Below, in pieces: positions 19,549 to 28,611 of a stretch of 64,000 nt of DNA. The stretch covers positions 3,639,001 to 3,703,000 of the forward strand of contig NZ_JAUSXQ010000001.1 of NCBI RefSeq assembly GCF_030816115.1. The letters run 5' to 3'. The notes beneath the pieces were generated by a model. The model worked only from the letters and a program-made list of their open reading frames with translations. It made no database searches and was not told the DNA's origin. Every line of letters starts with the position of its first letter. Position 1 is the stretch's first letter. This DNA comes from Chryseobacterium sp. W4I1. GTDB lineage: Bacteria; Bacteroidota; Bacteroidia; Flavobacteriales; Weeksellaceae. The position numbers and the translations under genes were made by a program.

Positions 19549-21003
19549 ATGTCAGATATAGAAGAAATAGAAGTACGCGGCGGACAGGGACAGGTTCTGG
19601 ACCCTGAGACTTACAGAGATTCTATCGGGACAATGGAGCAATCCGGTAAGAGAAAATGGGTATTCCCCAGAAAACCAAAAGGGAAATACACCAACTACAG
19701 GAATCTTGTAAGCTATGCTTTATTAATTATTTATTTTACGGTACCATTCCTTAAAATCAATGGTAACCCGTTCTTTTTATTCAACGTTATCGATAGAGAA
19801 TTTTACGTCTTCGGACAGCCTTTCTATCCACAGGACTTTTTTATCCTGACTTTAGGTGCTATTGCGTCATTAATCTTTATTATCATTTTTACGATTGCAT
19901 TCGGAAGAATTTTCTGCGGGTGGATATGCCCTCAGACAATTTTTATGGAATCTATCTTCCGTAAAATTGAATACTTAATTGAAGGTGACCGAAACAAGCA
20001 GATGAAGCTGGACAGACAGGAATGGAACAGCGAAAAAATCTGGAAACGTAGCTTGAAATGGAGTGTTTACGTTGTGATTTCCCTGATCATCACTCACTTT
20101 ATGCTCATGTATATCGTTGGCTATAAAGAGATCTTCAGAATTATATCAGAAGGGCCGTTTGCCCATCCTACCAATTTTATTGTAATGGTTCTGTTCTCAG
20201 CAGCATTTTACTTTGTATTTGCGTGGTTCAGAGAGCAGGTTTGTACCTTGGTTTGTCCTTACGGAAGATTACAGGGTGTTCTGATTGATAAAGATACAAT
20301 TAACGTTTTCTATGATTTTAAAAGAGGAGAAAACAGAGCAAAATGGAGAAAAGGCGAAGACCGTAAAGCTGCCGGAAAAGGAGACTGTATAGACTGTCAC
20401 CAGTGCGTGGTTGTTTGTCCTACGGGAATAGACATCAGAGATGGACAACAGTTGGAATGTATTAACTGTACAGCCTGTATCGATGCTTGTGATGAAGTCA
20501 TGGAAAAAGTAGGTCTTCCAAAAGGACTGATAAGATATGCTTCTGAGAATGAGATCGAAAATCACACCCAGTTTAAATTTACAGGTAGAATGAAAGGTTT
20601 TGCAGTCGTTCTTGCTTTACTGGTTGGATTTTTAGGATTTCTTCTGAACAGCCGTGGCGAAATGGAGGCTAAATTCATTAAACCGGCAGGAAGTACATTC
20701 TTCGTAAGAGATGGAAAGATCATTAATACTTACAATTATACGTTCCTTAATAAAACCAACGATAAAAAGATTGTTACCATAAAAGTTGTCGAGCCTACTC
20801 ATGGAGAGATTATCTACAGTGGATCAAGCAAAATTCAGGTAGACAGAGATAAAATTTCCAAAGGAACGATCAGTATCAGTTTTCCTGAAGATGAAATGAA
20901 ACTTTCAAAACAGAATGTAACGATCGGAGTTTATGATATGAAAGGGAAGCTTATAGATTCTTATCAGACCTATTTTGAAGGACCATTCAAACTACAATTT
21001 TAA
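19549..21003 (+). CDS. ccoG: cbb3 oxidase assembly protein CcoG (polyferredoxin)
   Basis: This 484-residue membrane iron-sulfur protein has CGWICPQT and CTLVCPYGRLQG in the membrane part, then two ferredoxin clusters, CIDCHQCVVVCP and CINCTACIDACD. A periplasmic immunoglobulin-like domain (about 375-484) ends the protein. CcoG reduces Cu(II) for delivery to cbb3 oxidase. It sits in the usual place after ccoP. Confidence 0.94.
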   Translation: MSDIEEIEVRGGQGQVLDPETYRDSIGTMEQSGKRKWVFPRKPKGKYTNYRNLVSYALLIIYFTVPFLKINGNPFFLFNVIDREFYVFGQPFYPQDFFILTLGAIASLIFIIIFTIAFGRIFCGWICPQTIFMESIFRKIEYLIEGDRNKQMKLDRQEWNSEKIWKRSLKWSVYVVISLIITHFMLMYIVGYKEIFRIISEGPFAHPTNFIVMVLFSAAFYFVFAWFREQVCTLVCPYGRLQGVLIDKDTINVFYDFKRGENRAKWRKGEDRKAAGKGDCIDCHQCVVVCPTGIDIRDGQQLECINCTACIDACDEVMEKVGLPKGLIRYASENEIENHTQFKFTGRMKGFAVVLALLVGFLGFLLNSRGEMEAKFIKPAGSTFFVRDGKIINTYNYTFLNKTNDKKIVTIKVVEPTHGEIIYSGSSKIQVDRDKISKGTISISFPEDEMKLSKQNVTIGVYDMKGKLIDSYQTYFEGPFKLQF

Positions 21004-21096
21004 TTTCAAGCAACCTCTATCATTCAACGTTTATAAGTGATGTAAAGTCATAGAGGGTGCTTATGACTACAAAATCAAATAAAAAATCCGGAAGAA

Positions 21097-21549
21097 ATGA
21101 AAAACTTTAGTTGGGGACACGGTGTTGTAATTGCATTATTTGCATTCATTATTTTTATATTATCCATGTTGTTTCTGTTCCCGAACGGGCAAAAGAATTC
21201 CGAAATGGTAACCGATAATTATTATGAAGAAGAGCTTAAGTATCAGGACGTGATTGATGCTAAGCAAAAAGCAGACGATCTTCAGGAAAAACCAGTATAC
21301 AGCCAGGAAAAAGAGGGTATCAGGATCACTTTTCCGAAAGAATATAACAATTCTAATACTACGGTAAAATTTGTTTTAAACAGAACCGAAGACCAGAATT
21401 TAGACATCAAGAAATCTGTACAGCTTGACGCACAACAGTCGATTTTAATACCTGCACAGGTATTGAAAGTAGGAAACTATACCTTGAGACTGATGTGGAC
21501 GAAAGACAAAACAGACTATAGAATGGATTACGATGTGATATGGAAATAG
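21097..21549 (+). CDS. FixH-family protein (CcoH)
   Basis: This 150-residue protein has an N-terminal membrane helix (about residues 9-28), an NYYEEELKYQDVID segment typical of FixH, and a periplasmic beta domain. It is part of the cbb3 oxidase assembly set. It overlaps the next gene by 10 nt. Confidence 0.88.
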   Translation: MKNFSWGHGVVIALFAFIIFILSMLFLFPNGQKNSEMVTDNYYEEELKYQDVIDAKQKADDLQEKPVYSQEKEGIRITFPKEYNNSNTTVKFVLNRTEDQNLDIKKSVQLDAQQSILIPAQVLKVGNYTLRLMWTKDKTDYRMDYDVIWK

Positions 21550-22298
21550 GACTTATTTTATCGGCTATTGCTTTAGGCTTCGCTTCCGGCTTTCATTGTA
21601 TCGGGATGTGCGGACCTATTGCCTTATCGATGGGATTGACCAAAAAACAGGCCACCAATTTTTATCTTCAAAACCTTACCTACCAGTTCGGCAGGATATT
21701 TACCTACTCTTTATTAGGAGCGATTCTTGGTATTATAGGCGAAGGTTTTGAGATGGCTGGATTTCAGCAGTATCTTACAATTATTGCCGGAGTTCTTCTG
21801 ATCATTATGGCTTTGTTTTCATTTGGAGGAAAAGATTTTGCTTCCAAGATCCCTTTTCTTTCTAAATTCCTGTTTTCTATAAAATCCAATTTAGGCAGAT
21901 TATTGCAGAAAGCAGATTACCGATCCAGATTTTCCACAGGGGTTCTTAATGGCTTTCTTCCTTGCGGAATGGTTTATATGGCATTGACAGCAAGTCTGGC
22001 AAGCGGAGGGATATGGCAGGGAGCTTCATATATGGCTTTATTTGGGTTGGGAACACTTCCATTCATGTTTGCGGTAGTTTTGGCCGGAAACCTCGTGAAT
22101 CAGGCTTTCAGGGTAAAAGTTTTAAAAGCCGTCCCTGTAATCATGATCATTTTAGGAGGTTTGTTTATCCTGAGAGGTCTTGAGTTGGGAATTCCTTACA
22201 TTTCTCCAAGGGCCGAAGCTATGACTATTTCCAGAGACCATAACGGAGCCAATTGCCACATTGAAGGACACGATCACAGTTCAGCAAACTGTCATTAA
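21540..22298 (+). CDS. SafE/DsbD-like membrane protein of the cco cluster
   Basis: This 252-residue protein has about six membrane helices and the family motifs ASGFHCIGMCGPIALSMGL and NGFLPCGMVYMAL. It belongs to the sulfite-exporter TauE/SafE (UreH-domain) family that stands in the CcoH/S position of cco clusters and is thought to take part in copper supply. The end of the protein is His/Cys-rich (CHIEGHDHSSANCH) and could bind metal. It overlaps fixH by 10 nt. Confidence 0.85.
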   Translation: MEIGLILSAIALGFASGFHCIGMCGPIALSMGLTKKQATNFYLQNLTYQFGRIFTYSLLGAILGIIGEGFEMAGFQQYLTIIAGVLLIIMALFSFGGKDFASKIPFLSKFLFSIKSNLGRLLQKADYRSRFSTGVLNGFLPCGMVYMALTASLASGGIWQGASYMALFGLGTLPFMFAVVLAGNLVNQAFRVKVLKAVPVIMIILGGLFILRGLELGIPYISPRAEAMTISRDHNGANCHIEGHDHSSANCH

Positions 22299-22318
22299 TA
22301 CAAGACTAAACAACCCCC

Positions 22319-23056
22319 ATGAAACTACTTTTATTATTCATTGCAGCAGCTTTTGTATTGCAATCCTGTACCATCAATTCTGAAATCTTATACCATACAG
22401 ATGCTGCATCTACTTCCGTCACTGATATTGACATGAGACAGTTCATTTCTGAAATGAAATCTATGACTCCAGATTCTCTGAAACAGCAGAAAGAATTCGG
22501 AGAATTTGATAAACTTCCAACAGTCTGGACCAGTCTTTACGATATTGAAAAGAAGGAGGGAAAACTGAAAACTCAGGATAAAGATTCTATCCGGATCATG
22601 CAGAACATCTTCATGAAAACAAATAAAGAAAATAACGAGCCAGCCGGTTTTTCTCTAAAAATGGAGCACTTTACCCAGCCAGACTATCAGATGTTAAGCA
22701 GCTACAACAAAAAGGAAAAGCTTCCACTGGATCAGAATATTTTCAACAACTGGGACGGAAAAACGTTGACGATCAATACGGACAATTTCAATCTTAAAAA
22801 CATTGAAGAAACTCTACGGAGCAAGACTTCAAAAGAAGAAGCAAGCCAAGTGGAGGGAATGGTCACCATGTTCTTTAAAAGCATTGGAACAACACTGAAA
22901 TTTGAAAACAAAATAAAATCCATTACCGGAAAACATGATTGGGTGAAACAAATCGATAGCAAAACAATAAAGATTGATTATGACCTGAAAGCAATGTATG
23001 ATCCAGAAATGAAATTAAAAAACGCAGACAAAAAAATCATTATTGTCACAGAATAA
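22319..23056 (+). CDS. Lipoprotein of unknown function, paralogue of the one at 25895
   Basis: This 245-residue protein has a lipoprotein signal peptide with LQSC at residues 14-17. The body shares blocks with the protein encoded at 25895: SC(T/S)IN(S/T)E, DKLPTVWTSLY, WDGKTLTINTDNFN, a KHDWVKQID segment, and a Lys-rich end. No known domain is recognised. It stands 20 nt after the SafE gene and ends at a strong terminator. Confidence 0.72.
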   Translation: MKLLLLFIAAAFVLQSCTINSEILYHTDAASTSVTDIDMRQFISEMKSMTPDSLKQQKEFGEFDKLPTVWTSLYDIEKKEGKLKTQDKDSIRIMQNIFMKTNKENNEPAGFSLKMEHFTQPDYQMLSSYNKKEKLPLDQNIFNNWDGKTLTINTDNFNLKNIEETLRSKTSKEEASQVEGMVTMFFKSIGTTLKFENKIKSITGKHDWVKQIDSKTIKIDYDLKAMYDPEMKLKNADKKIIIVTE

Positions 23057-23091
23057 TCAAAAGACGACTGAATATCAGTCGTCTTTTGATT
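23055..23091 (+). terminator. Strong terminator with 17-bp perfect stem
   Basis: The two arms (23055-23071 and 23075-23091) pair perfectly around ATA; the stem contains AAAGACGACTGA and its complement. It marks the end of the cco-linked transcription unit. Confidence 0.9.
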
Positions 23092-23181
23092 TATATTTTA
23101 AATCCATTTACATAAAAGATTAACAAATTATAGTTTTTACTTAAAAATATTATCTTTGAATTCTTAATATAATAAATAATC

Positions 23182-24363
23182 ATGACAAAAATTTTACTAT
23201 CTCTTATTTTTATGTCAGCAATCAGTTTAAATGCACAAAGCATTAATTCTGAAACAGTTGATTTTCGTGTTTTAAAAGCACCACAAACTTCAATTAGCGA
23301 AAATTCCCGGACTTATAATATTACGGTAAACTCTCCTTATAATCTGACTAAGGAAGATGTAATAAAGCAATCTAAAAAAGAACATCAGGAAGCTCTTGCT
23401 AATTTCAGCAATACGATTGCAGAAAGCCAAAGTAACTATCAACAGGCACTTAAAGATTATAATGAAGAGATCATAAAAGCAAAAGAGAAATTTGCAATTG
23501 AATCAGCAGAATTTAAAAAAATGAGTCTTTTAGAGCGTCTTACTATGCAGGAAAAAGGACTAAAACCGCAACTTCAACTTCCTTCTAAACCTATTTATTC
23601 CAAACCTACTCCTCCGGTATACAGGGAACCTTATCTGAATGACTATTTTATTGTAGACAATAATGTTTTAGCTTCTCAAATTTCGATTGACGGTTATAAA
23701 AAAGGAACTCCTAATGTAGATGTTTACGTTACAATGGAAAAAGTAAACTTTCAGGATAATGCGGGACAGACTTACGCCAATCAACCGACAAAAATAGTTG
23801 TAAAAGAAAATGGAACTGAGAAAATTAATACAACAATTTCTCAAGACTTCGTCTTTGTATCTTCACAACCTTCTGATAACATCAATAAGCCCGCAGAAGA
23901 AAAGAAATATCTTGGAAACAATATTAAGGCAATTAATACTTTCTTAAATGATAATTACGGATATAAGACACTCAACAAACAGGTAAAACTGGAATTTGTG
24001 AAAAATAAAGGTGAATTTGACGATTTAGAAAAAGCACATATTTATGTGACAACCAATTTAAGAAAGTTACAGGCTAACTCTGATCAGACTAATAACAATA
24101 TTGCTTTTGCCAATATGAAAAAAGGGACAGACATTTGGGAACAAGCTCTGAAAAAAGTTAATTATAAAGATAAAAAAGCTGCTTATAATGCTAAAATCGG
24201 CAAATTCCTTAATTTCAATTTAATAAGACTGAATGTTGCTCTTGAAAACAAAAAGGAAGCAGAAAAGTATCTTAATGAAATGCAGGAAAAACTTGTAGAT
24301 CTGGATTTGTCTTACAATGAGAAAGCAGAATTAAAGCAATTAGAAAACCAGATTTATAAATAG
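23182..24363 (+). CDS. Exported protein of unknown function
   Basis: This 393-residue protein has a signal peptide ending in LNAQ (about residues 14-18). Residues 65-120 are rich in Glu, Lys and Gln and likely form a coiled coil. A Pro-rich linker (LPSKPIYSKPTPPVY) follows. The C-terminal 150 residues are helical and resemble repeat-type helices. No family is recognised. The next gene starts 4 nt later, so they form a pair. Confidence 0.7.
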   Translation: MTKILLSLIFMSAISLNAQSINSETVDFRVLKAPQTSISENSRTYNITVNSPYNLTKEDVIKQSKKEHQEALANFSNTIAESQSNYQQALKDYNEEIIKAKEKFAIESAEFKKMSLLERLTMQEKGLKPQLQLPSKPIYSKPTPPVYREPYLNDYFIVDNNVLASQISIDGYKKGTPNVDVYVTMEKVNFQDNAGQTYANQPTKIVVKENGTEKINTTISQDFVFVSSQPSDNINKPAEEKKYLGNNIKAINTFLNDNYGYKTLNKQVKLEFVKNKGEFDDLEKAHIYVTTNLRKLQANSDQTNNNIAFANMKKGTDIWEQALKKVNYKDKKAAYNAKIGKFLNFNLIRLNVALENKKEAEKYLNEMQEKLVDLDLSYNEKAELKQLENQIYK

Positions 24364-24367
24364 AATC

Positions 24368-25786
24368 ATGAAACTAAGAACATTTACAGCATTAGCTATT
24401 TGTATCTCTTCCATAGCCTTTGCGCAGAGTAATTACAAGTATGGAAACAAGTTTGATTTTGACGCTACTCAAGAAAAGGATGTAAAATTAATTACCGGCG
24501 GTAATGATGGTTACTACATGCAAAGCAGCATCAATGAAAACAGCATCCGCAGCAACAATAAAATATTCGTAAGAAAGTTTGATAATTCAAACAATTTAAA
24601 GCAAACTTTTTCCCACGAAATGCCCCAAATAGAAAAGTACGCACCTATTAATTATCTGGGAAGCTTTGAATCTGGAAATAAAATTGTTTTTATTACAGAA
24701 ACCTATGCCGGAAAAGTAAAAAAGAAAGACATTTATAAAATTATTTTCGATAAAACCACAGAAACATTTACTAATGAGTTGCTTGTTTCTTACCCTATCG
24801 AATCTACAATGAAGTCAGGAACTACCTATTTCGAAAAATCTGAGAATGGCAGATATGGTGCTGTTGTCTTCTACCAACACTCCCCTAGAAAAGAGCCTGT
24901 AAAGATAAGCATCCATGTCATTGATACCGGAAGCCTGAAATCTGTATGGAATAAAGAGGTTACCGGAGAAGCAGGAAGCTCAGATACTGAATTTTTTGTG
25001 ACTAATTCAGGAAATATAGGATTGCTAAGGTCTGTGAATCAAAATGCATCACTTCTTTTTGTTACTGCTTCAGCACAGGAAGAAAAATTCTTTACAGAAA
25101 AAATGAAGATCATTAGTGAAACAGCTGTATCTATTGGTGATAAAGATTATCTAATTGCATTTAACAGCACTCCTAAAACGGTAAAGTTTAATGCCAGTAA
25201 TTTCGAAAATTTAATGCTGTATGATATTAATGAAGGAAAAATCATTGCTAATGAAGTGGTAGCACCATACAACGATGGCAGTAAAATAGCAGATGTCTTT
25301 ATCCCTTATACTTATGTAAGTGGAGATAAAATTTACATTTTTACAGAAAGCAAACTGGATGCTGGTACAAGAAATGTAAAATCTCCTATGGGAACTATGA
25401 TGATTACCGAAACTTATTATAAAGCCGGAGATCCTAGGATAGTAGCTATAAATACTGCTACAGGAAAAATAGAGTCTGTAACAAAACTAAACAGTGAAAG
25501 AACTGCTGAACTGGAAATGCACTCTTTAGGAATTGTTAATATAAAAGGGAATTATATATTTAAAGCAGGGTCATTGTTAAACTTCTCTGCTATCAATTTT
25601 GAAAACAATAGTGGTAGACCACTTGCATCTCTTGCTAAGGCTACAGGCAAGGACCCATATTTCGGAGATGGTTATCCTTATAATCAAGCCTTACTTTACA
25701 GACCTGAGCTAAAGACTTTGGCTTATCCAAGAGTACTCGGAAATCAAGCCAGTATCATTACCGTCGAAAATTTTGAAGGAAAATAA
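24368..25786 (+). CDS. Exported protein of unknown function
   Basis: This 472-residue protein has a signal peptide (MKLRTFTALAICISSIAFAQ). The rest is beta-rich, with repeated segments of the kind NKIVFITETYAG, DKDYLIAFN and DKIYIFTES that suggest a propeller-like fold; this is inference. No catalytic motif is seen. It is co-transcribed with the coiled-coil protein before it (4-nt gap) and ends at a terminator. Confidence 0.7.
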   Translation: MKLRTFTALAICISSIAFAQSNYKYGNKFDFDATQEKDVKLITGGNDGYYMQSSINENSIRSNNKIFVRKFDNSNNLKQTFSHEMPQIEKYAPINYLGSFESGNKIVFITETYAGKVKKKDIYKIIFDKTTETFTNELLVSYPIESTMKSGTTYFEKSENGRYGAVVFYQHSPRKEPVKISIHVIDTGSLKSVWNKEVTGEAGSSDTEFFVTNSGNIGLLRSVNQNASLLFVTASAQEEKFFTEKMKIISETAVSIGDKDYLIAFNSTPKTVKFNASNFENLMLYDINEGKIIANEVVAPYNDGSKIADVFIPYTYVSGDKIYIFTESKLDAGTRNVKSPMGTMMITETYYKAGDPRIVAINTATGKIESVTKLNSERTAELEMHSLGIVNIKGNYIFKAGSLLNFSAINFENNSGRPLASLAKATGKDPYFGDGYPYNQALLYRPELKTLAYPRVLGNQASIITVENFEGK

Positions 25787-25805
25787 ACCGATACAATAAT
25801 AGAAC

Positions 25806-25834
25806 AAAAACTGCTGAATTCCAGCAGTTTTTTT
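25806..25834 (+). terminator. Terminator after the exported-protein pair
   Basis: AAAACTGCTG and CAGCAGTTTT pair, and TTTTTTTAT follows. Confidence 0.88.
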
Positions 25835-25894
25835 ATTGGTATTTGTTTTGTAATATTAAATGGAACAATAAAAATTCTCACAATGATAAAATAT

Positions 25895-26659
25895 ATGAAA
25901 TTTCTATGGGTCGCCATTCTTTTTGGTGCACTCCAGTCCTGCTCTATCAATACGGAAACTACGTATTATAAAGACGCTGCAACCAGTATGCAGTCTAATA
26001 TCCTGATGGACAAAAGTGTAATGGGAATGATGAGCATGATGGGGCAAGATCCGAAAAAGCTGAACGATCTTGATAAGCTCCCAACTGATTGGACAAGTCT
26101 CTACAATGTTCAGAAGCACGGAAAAGTAACCCTTAATGAAGATTCGGTGAAAGTGCTGAAAAAGGTCTACATGAAAGTAGATAAGGACAAGAACGAAATT
26201 ATTGGTCTTTCCTTGAAATATGATAAGCTGATGCCTTCTGAGATCACTCAGCTTTTGGCCAGTGATAAGCGTTTAAAGAAAATACCTCTGCAGGATATTG
26301 CCGTGTGGAACGGAAAATCTTTAACGATTAATACGGATAAATTTAATTCTGATGGTATCCTGAAGATGCTGGAAGAAAAAGATACCACAGAAAACAAAGT
26401 TCCGCAGACTAAAAGTGATTCTGTAGAAGCCTACGGAAAACAAATGGCCTCAGGAATGGTTGGAATGCTGAGAATGTTCAACCTTACATTTACCAACACC
26501 CTGAAATTTCAGAAACCTATCAAAAATATTGAAGGAAAGCATGATTTCGTAAAACAGATTGACAATAAAACGATTCAGATCGTGGTAAGATCCAATGACC
26601 TTATAGACAACAAAAATCTTGTCAATAAAGATAAAAAAGTAGTTATCACTACTGAATAA
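25895..26659 (+). CDS. Lipoprotein of unknown function, paralogue of the one at 22319
   Basis: The start at 25895 gives a short lipoprotein signal with LQSC ending at residue 16, matching the 17-residue signal of the paralogue; an in-frame ATG also lies at 25883. Shared blocks are SCSINTET, DKLPTDWTSLYN, WNGKSLTINTDKFN and EGKHDFVKQIDNKTI. The end reads KKVVITTE against KKIIIVTE in the paralogue. The protein is about 254 residues and Met-rich near residues 35-55. The function is unknown. Confidence 0.72.
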   Translation: MKFLWVAILFGALQSCSINTETTYYKDAATSMQSNILMDKSVMGMMSMMGQDPKKLNDLDKLPTDWTSLYNVQKHGKVTLNEDSVKVLKKVYMKVDKDKNEIIGLSLKYDKLMPSEITQLLASDKRLKKIPLQDIAVWNGKSLTINTDKFNSDGILKMLEEKDTTENKVPQTKSDSVEAYGKQMASGMVGMLRMFNLTFTNTLKFQKPIKNIEGKHDFVKQIDNKTIQIVVRSNDLIDNKNLVNKDKKVVITTE

Positions 26660-26689
26660 TATATTGTTAACGATAAAAATACAATAGAA

Positions 26690-26722
26690 AATCCCCTTCC
26701 AAAACTGAAAGGGGATTATTTA
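26690..26722. terminator. Terminator between convergent lipoprotein gene and serS
   Basis: AATCCCCTT and AAGGGGATT pair, with A-rich sequence to the left and ATTTATTATT to the right. Confidence 0.85.
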
Positions 26723-26740
26723 TTATTGCTTATTCATTTT

Positions 26741-28009
26741 CTAGCTGATCAGATCGAATCTTGCATATTCAGCAATCTTCTTAGGAATTCTGATTCCTTC
26801 TTCTGTCTGATTATTTTCCAGTAATGCAGCCATAATTCTTGGAAGAGCCATTGCTGAACCGTTTAAGGTATGCACCAGCTGAGACTTTCCTTCTGTTTTG
26901 TAACGGCATTTCAGACGGTTAGACTGAAAGGTCTCAAAATTAGAAACAGAGCTTACCTCCAGCCACATTTCTTGCGCTGCACTCCATACTTCAAAATCAT
27001 ACGTCATGGCTGCCGCAAAACCTGTATCTCCACCGCAAAGTCTCAATACTCTGAACGGAAGTTCAAGATCAGTTAAGATCTCTTTGATATGCTCTACCAT
27101 TTCTTCTAAAACAGCATAAGAATTTTCAGGCTTTTCAAGTCTTACGATCTCTACCTTTTCAAACTGGTGAAGACGGTTCAGACCTCTTACATGTGCTCCG
27201 TAGCTACCCGCTTCTCTTCTGTAGCACTGAGAGAATGCTGTATTTTTGATCGGAAGATCTTTTTCTTCAAGCAATACATCACGGTAAAGGTTGGTTACCG
27301 GAACTTCTGCTGTAGGAATTAAATACAGGTCATCTGCTCCCACATGATACATCTGCCCTTCCTTATCCGGAAGTTGTCCTGTACCGTAGCCTGAAGCTTC
27401 ATTCACAACGTGAGGAGGGTTCACCTCCATATATCCTTTTTCAACATTCTTATCTAAGAAATACTGAACCAAAGCTCTCTGAAGTCTTGCTCCTTTACCC
27501 AGATAAACAGGGAAACCGGCACCGGCAATTTTCACTCCAAGTTCAAAATCAATCAGGTTATATTTTTTGGCTAGTTCCCAGTGCGGAATGGCACCTTCTC
27601 CAAGGCCTTCCACGGTATGAGACTGAAAAATATTTTCGTTATCTTCTGCAGAAACTCCACTTTTCACCAATTCATAAGGAATGTTGGGGATCTGGTATAA
27701 AATATCCAGCAAAGTTTTCTCTGTTACATCCAATTGGGACTGCAGTTCTTTACTCGACTCCTTGAATTGTGCTGTTTTAGATTTTGAGGACTCCGCTTCT
27801 TCTTTCTTTCCTTCCTTCATCAAAAGTCCGATTTCTTTGGAGATTTTGTTGATCTCGGAAAGCTGGGAATCTAGTTCAAACTGGATTCTTTTTCTTTCGT
27901 CGTCAGCAGCGATCGCATCGTCTACCAACCCAAGATTCTTGAATTGTCTTTTTTGAAGACCTTCTAAAACGCGTTCTTTATTGTCGCGTAAAAAATTGAC
28001 TTGTAACAT
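26741..28009 (-). CDS. serS: Seryl-tRNA synthetase
   Basis: This 422-residue class II aminoacyl-tRNA synthetase has the N-terminal long coiled-coil tRNA-binding arm (about residues 30-105). Its catalytic core shows PTAEVPVTNLYRDVL, FSQCYRREAGSYGAHVRGLNRLHQFEKVE and, as motif 3, NGSAMALPRIMAALLENNQ. It charges tRNA-Ser with serine. It is a single-gene unit. Confidence 0.97.
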   Translation of the reverse strand: MLQVNFLRDNKERVLEGLQKRQFKNLGLVDDAIAADDERKRIQFELDSQLSEINKISKEIGLLMKEGKKEEAESSKSKTAQFKESSKELQSQLDVTEKTLLDILYQIPNIPYELVKSGVSAEDNENIFQSHTVEGLGEGAIPHWELAKKYNLIDFELGVKIAGAGFPVYLGKGARLQRALVQYFLDKNVEKGYMEVNPPHVVNEASGYGTGQLPDKEGQMYHVGADDLYLIPTAEVPVTNLYRDVLLEEKDLPIKNTAFSQCYRREAGSYGAHVRGLNRLHQFEKVEIVRLEKPENSYAVLEEMVEHIKEILTDLELPFRVLRLCGGDTGFAAAMTYDFEVWSAAQEMWLEVSSVSNFETFQSNRLKCRYKTEGKSQLVHTLNGSAMALPRIMAALLENNQTEEGIRIPKKIAEYARFDLIS

Positions 28010-28075
28010 TTTATTGAGATGTTAAATATTAGATGTTAAACTTAAATCCTAAGCTAACAGTTTTGCAAATTTAAA

Positions 28076-28585
28076 TTATTTTATGATAGTAAAGGTATTT
28101 ATAGCATTGGGTGCATCCGCAGCTTTGGAAAATACAACCTCATTATTGTAACGGACTTCCGAAACCTGAAATAGTGAGGGCGTCCAGCGGTAATAAATTT
28201 CCATCACATCAGTAACGGGAACCACCTGATTATTCACAGTTCTGCTAAGTGAGAAAGTCATTTTCGACTGGTATGTTTTGTTTTCAGGGCTGATAGAGTC
28301 CTTTATAATTCTTTTAGCACCACTTAAATATTCAAAATAAAATAAAGAATCTGTGGTCATTTTAAGCGGAATGGCTACTGGTGCAATATCTGTTGTCCCA
28401 TTATTATCATTCACTGAAAAAGTAGTGTAGGATCCTGCCTTTTTAGCATTTAACAGATCTTGTCCGGCTTTGTTTTGCATATAGATATTCAAGGTCTGAT
28501 CAATTCTTTGTAAGGAATCGTCATCGCTGCCGCAACTGAGTGTTACAAAAAGTAAAGATAATATTCCAAAAACTGAATTCTTCAT
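28076..28585 (-). CDS. Putative lipoprotein of unknown function
   Basis: This 169-residue protein has a lipoprotein signal with LSCGSDDD (Cys near residue 18), followed by the acidic start typical of surface-exposed flavobacterial lipoproteins. The body is beta-rich, and no family is recognised. It follows the flippase gene by 26 nt and may share its transcript. Confidence 0.7.
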   Translation of the reverse strand: MKNSVFGILSLLFVTLSCGSDDDSLQRIDQTLNIYMQNKAGQDLLNAKKAGSYTTFSVNDNNGTTDIAPVAIPLKMTTDSLFYFEYLSGAKRIIKDSISPENKTYQSKMTFSLSRTVNNQVVPVTDVMEIYYRWTPSLFQVSEVRYNNEVVFSKAADAPNAINTFTIIK

Positions 28586-28611
28586 AAGACAAAGGTAACA
28601 AAGATTTATAA

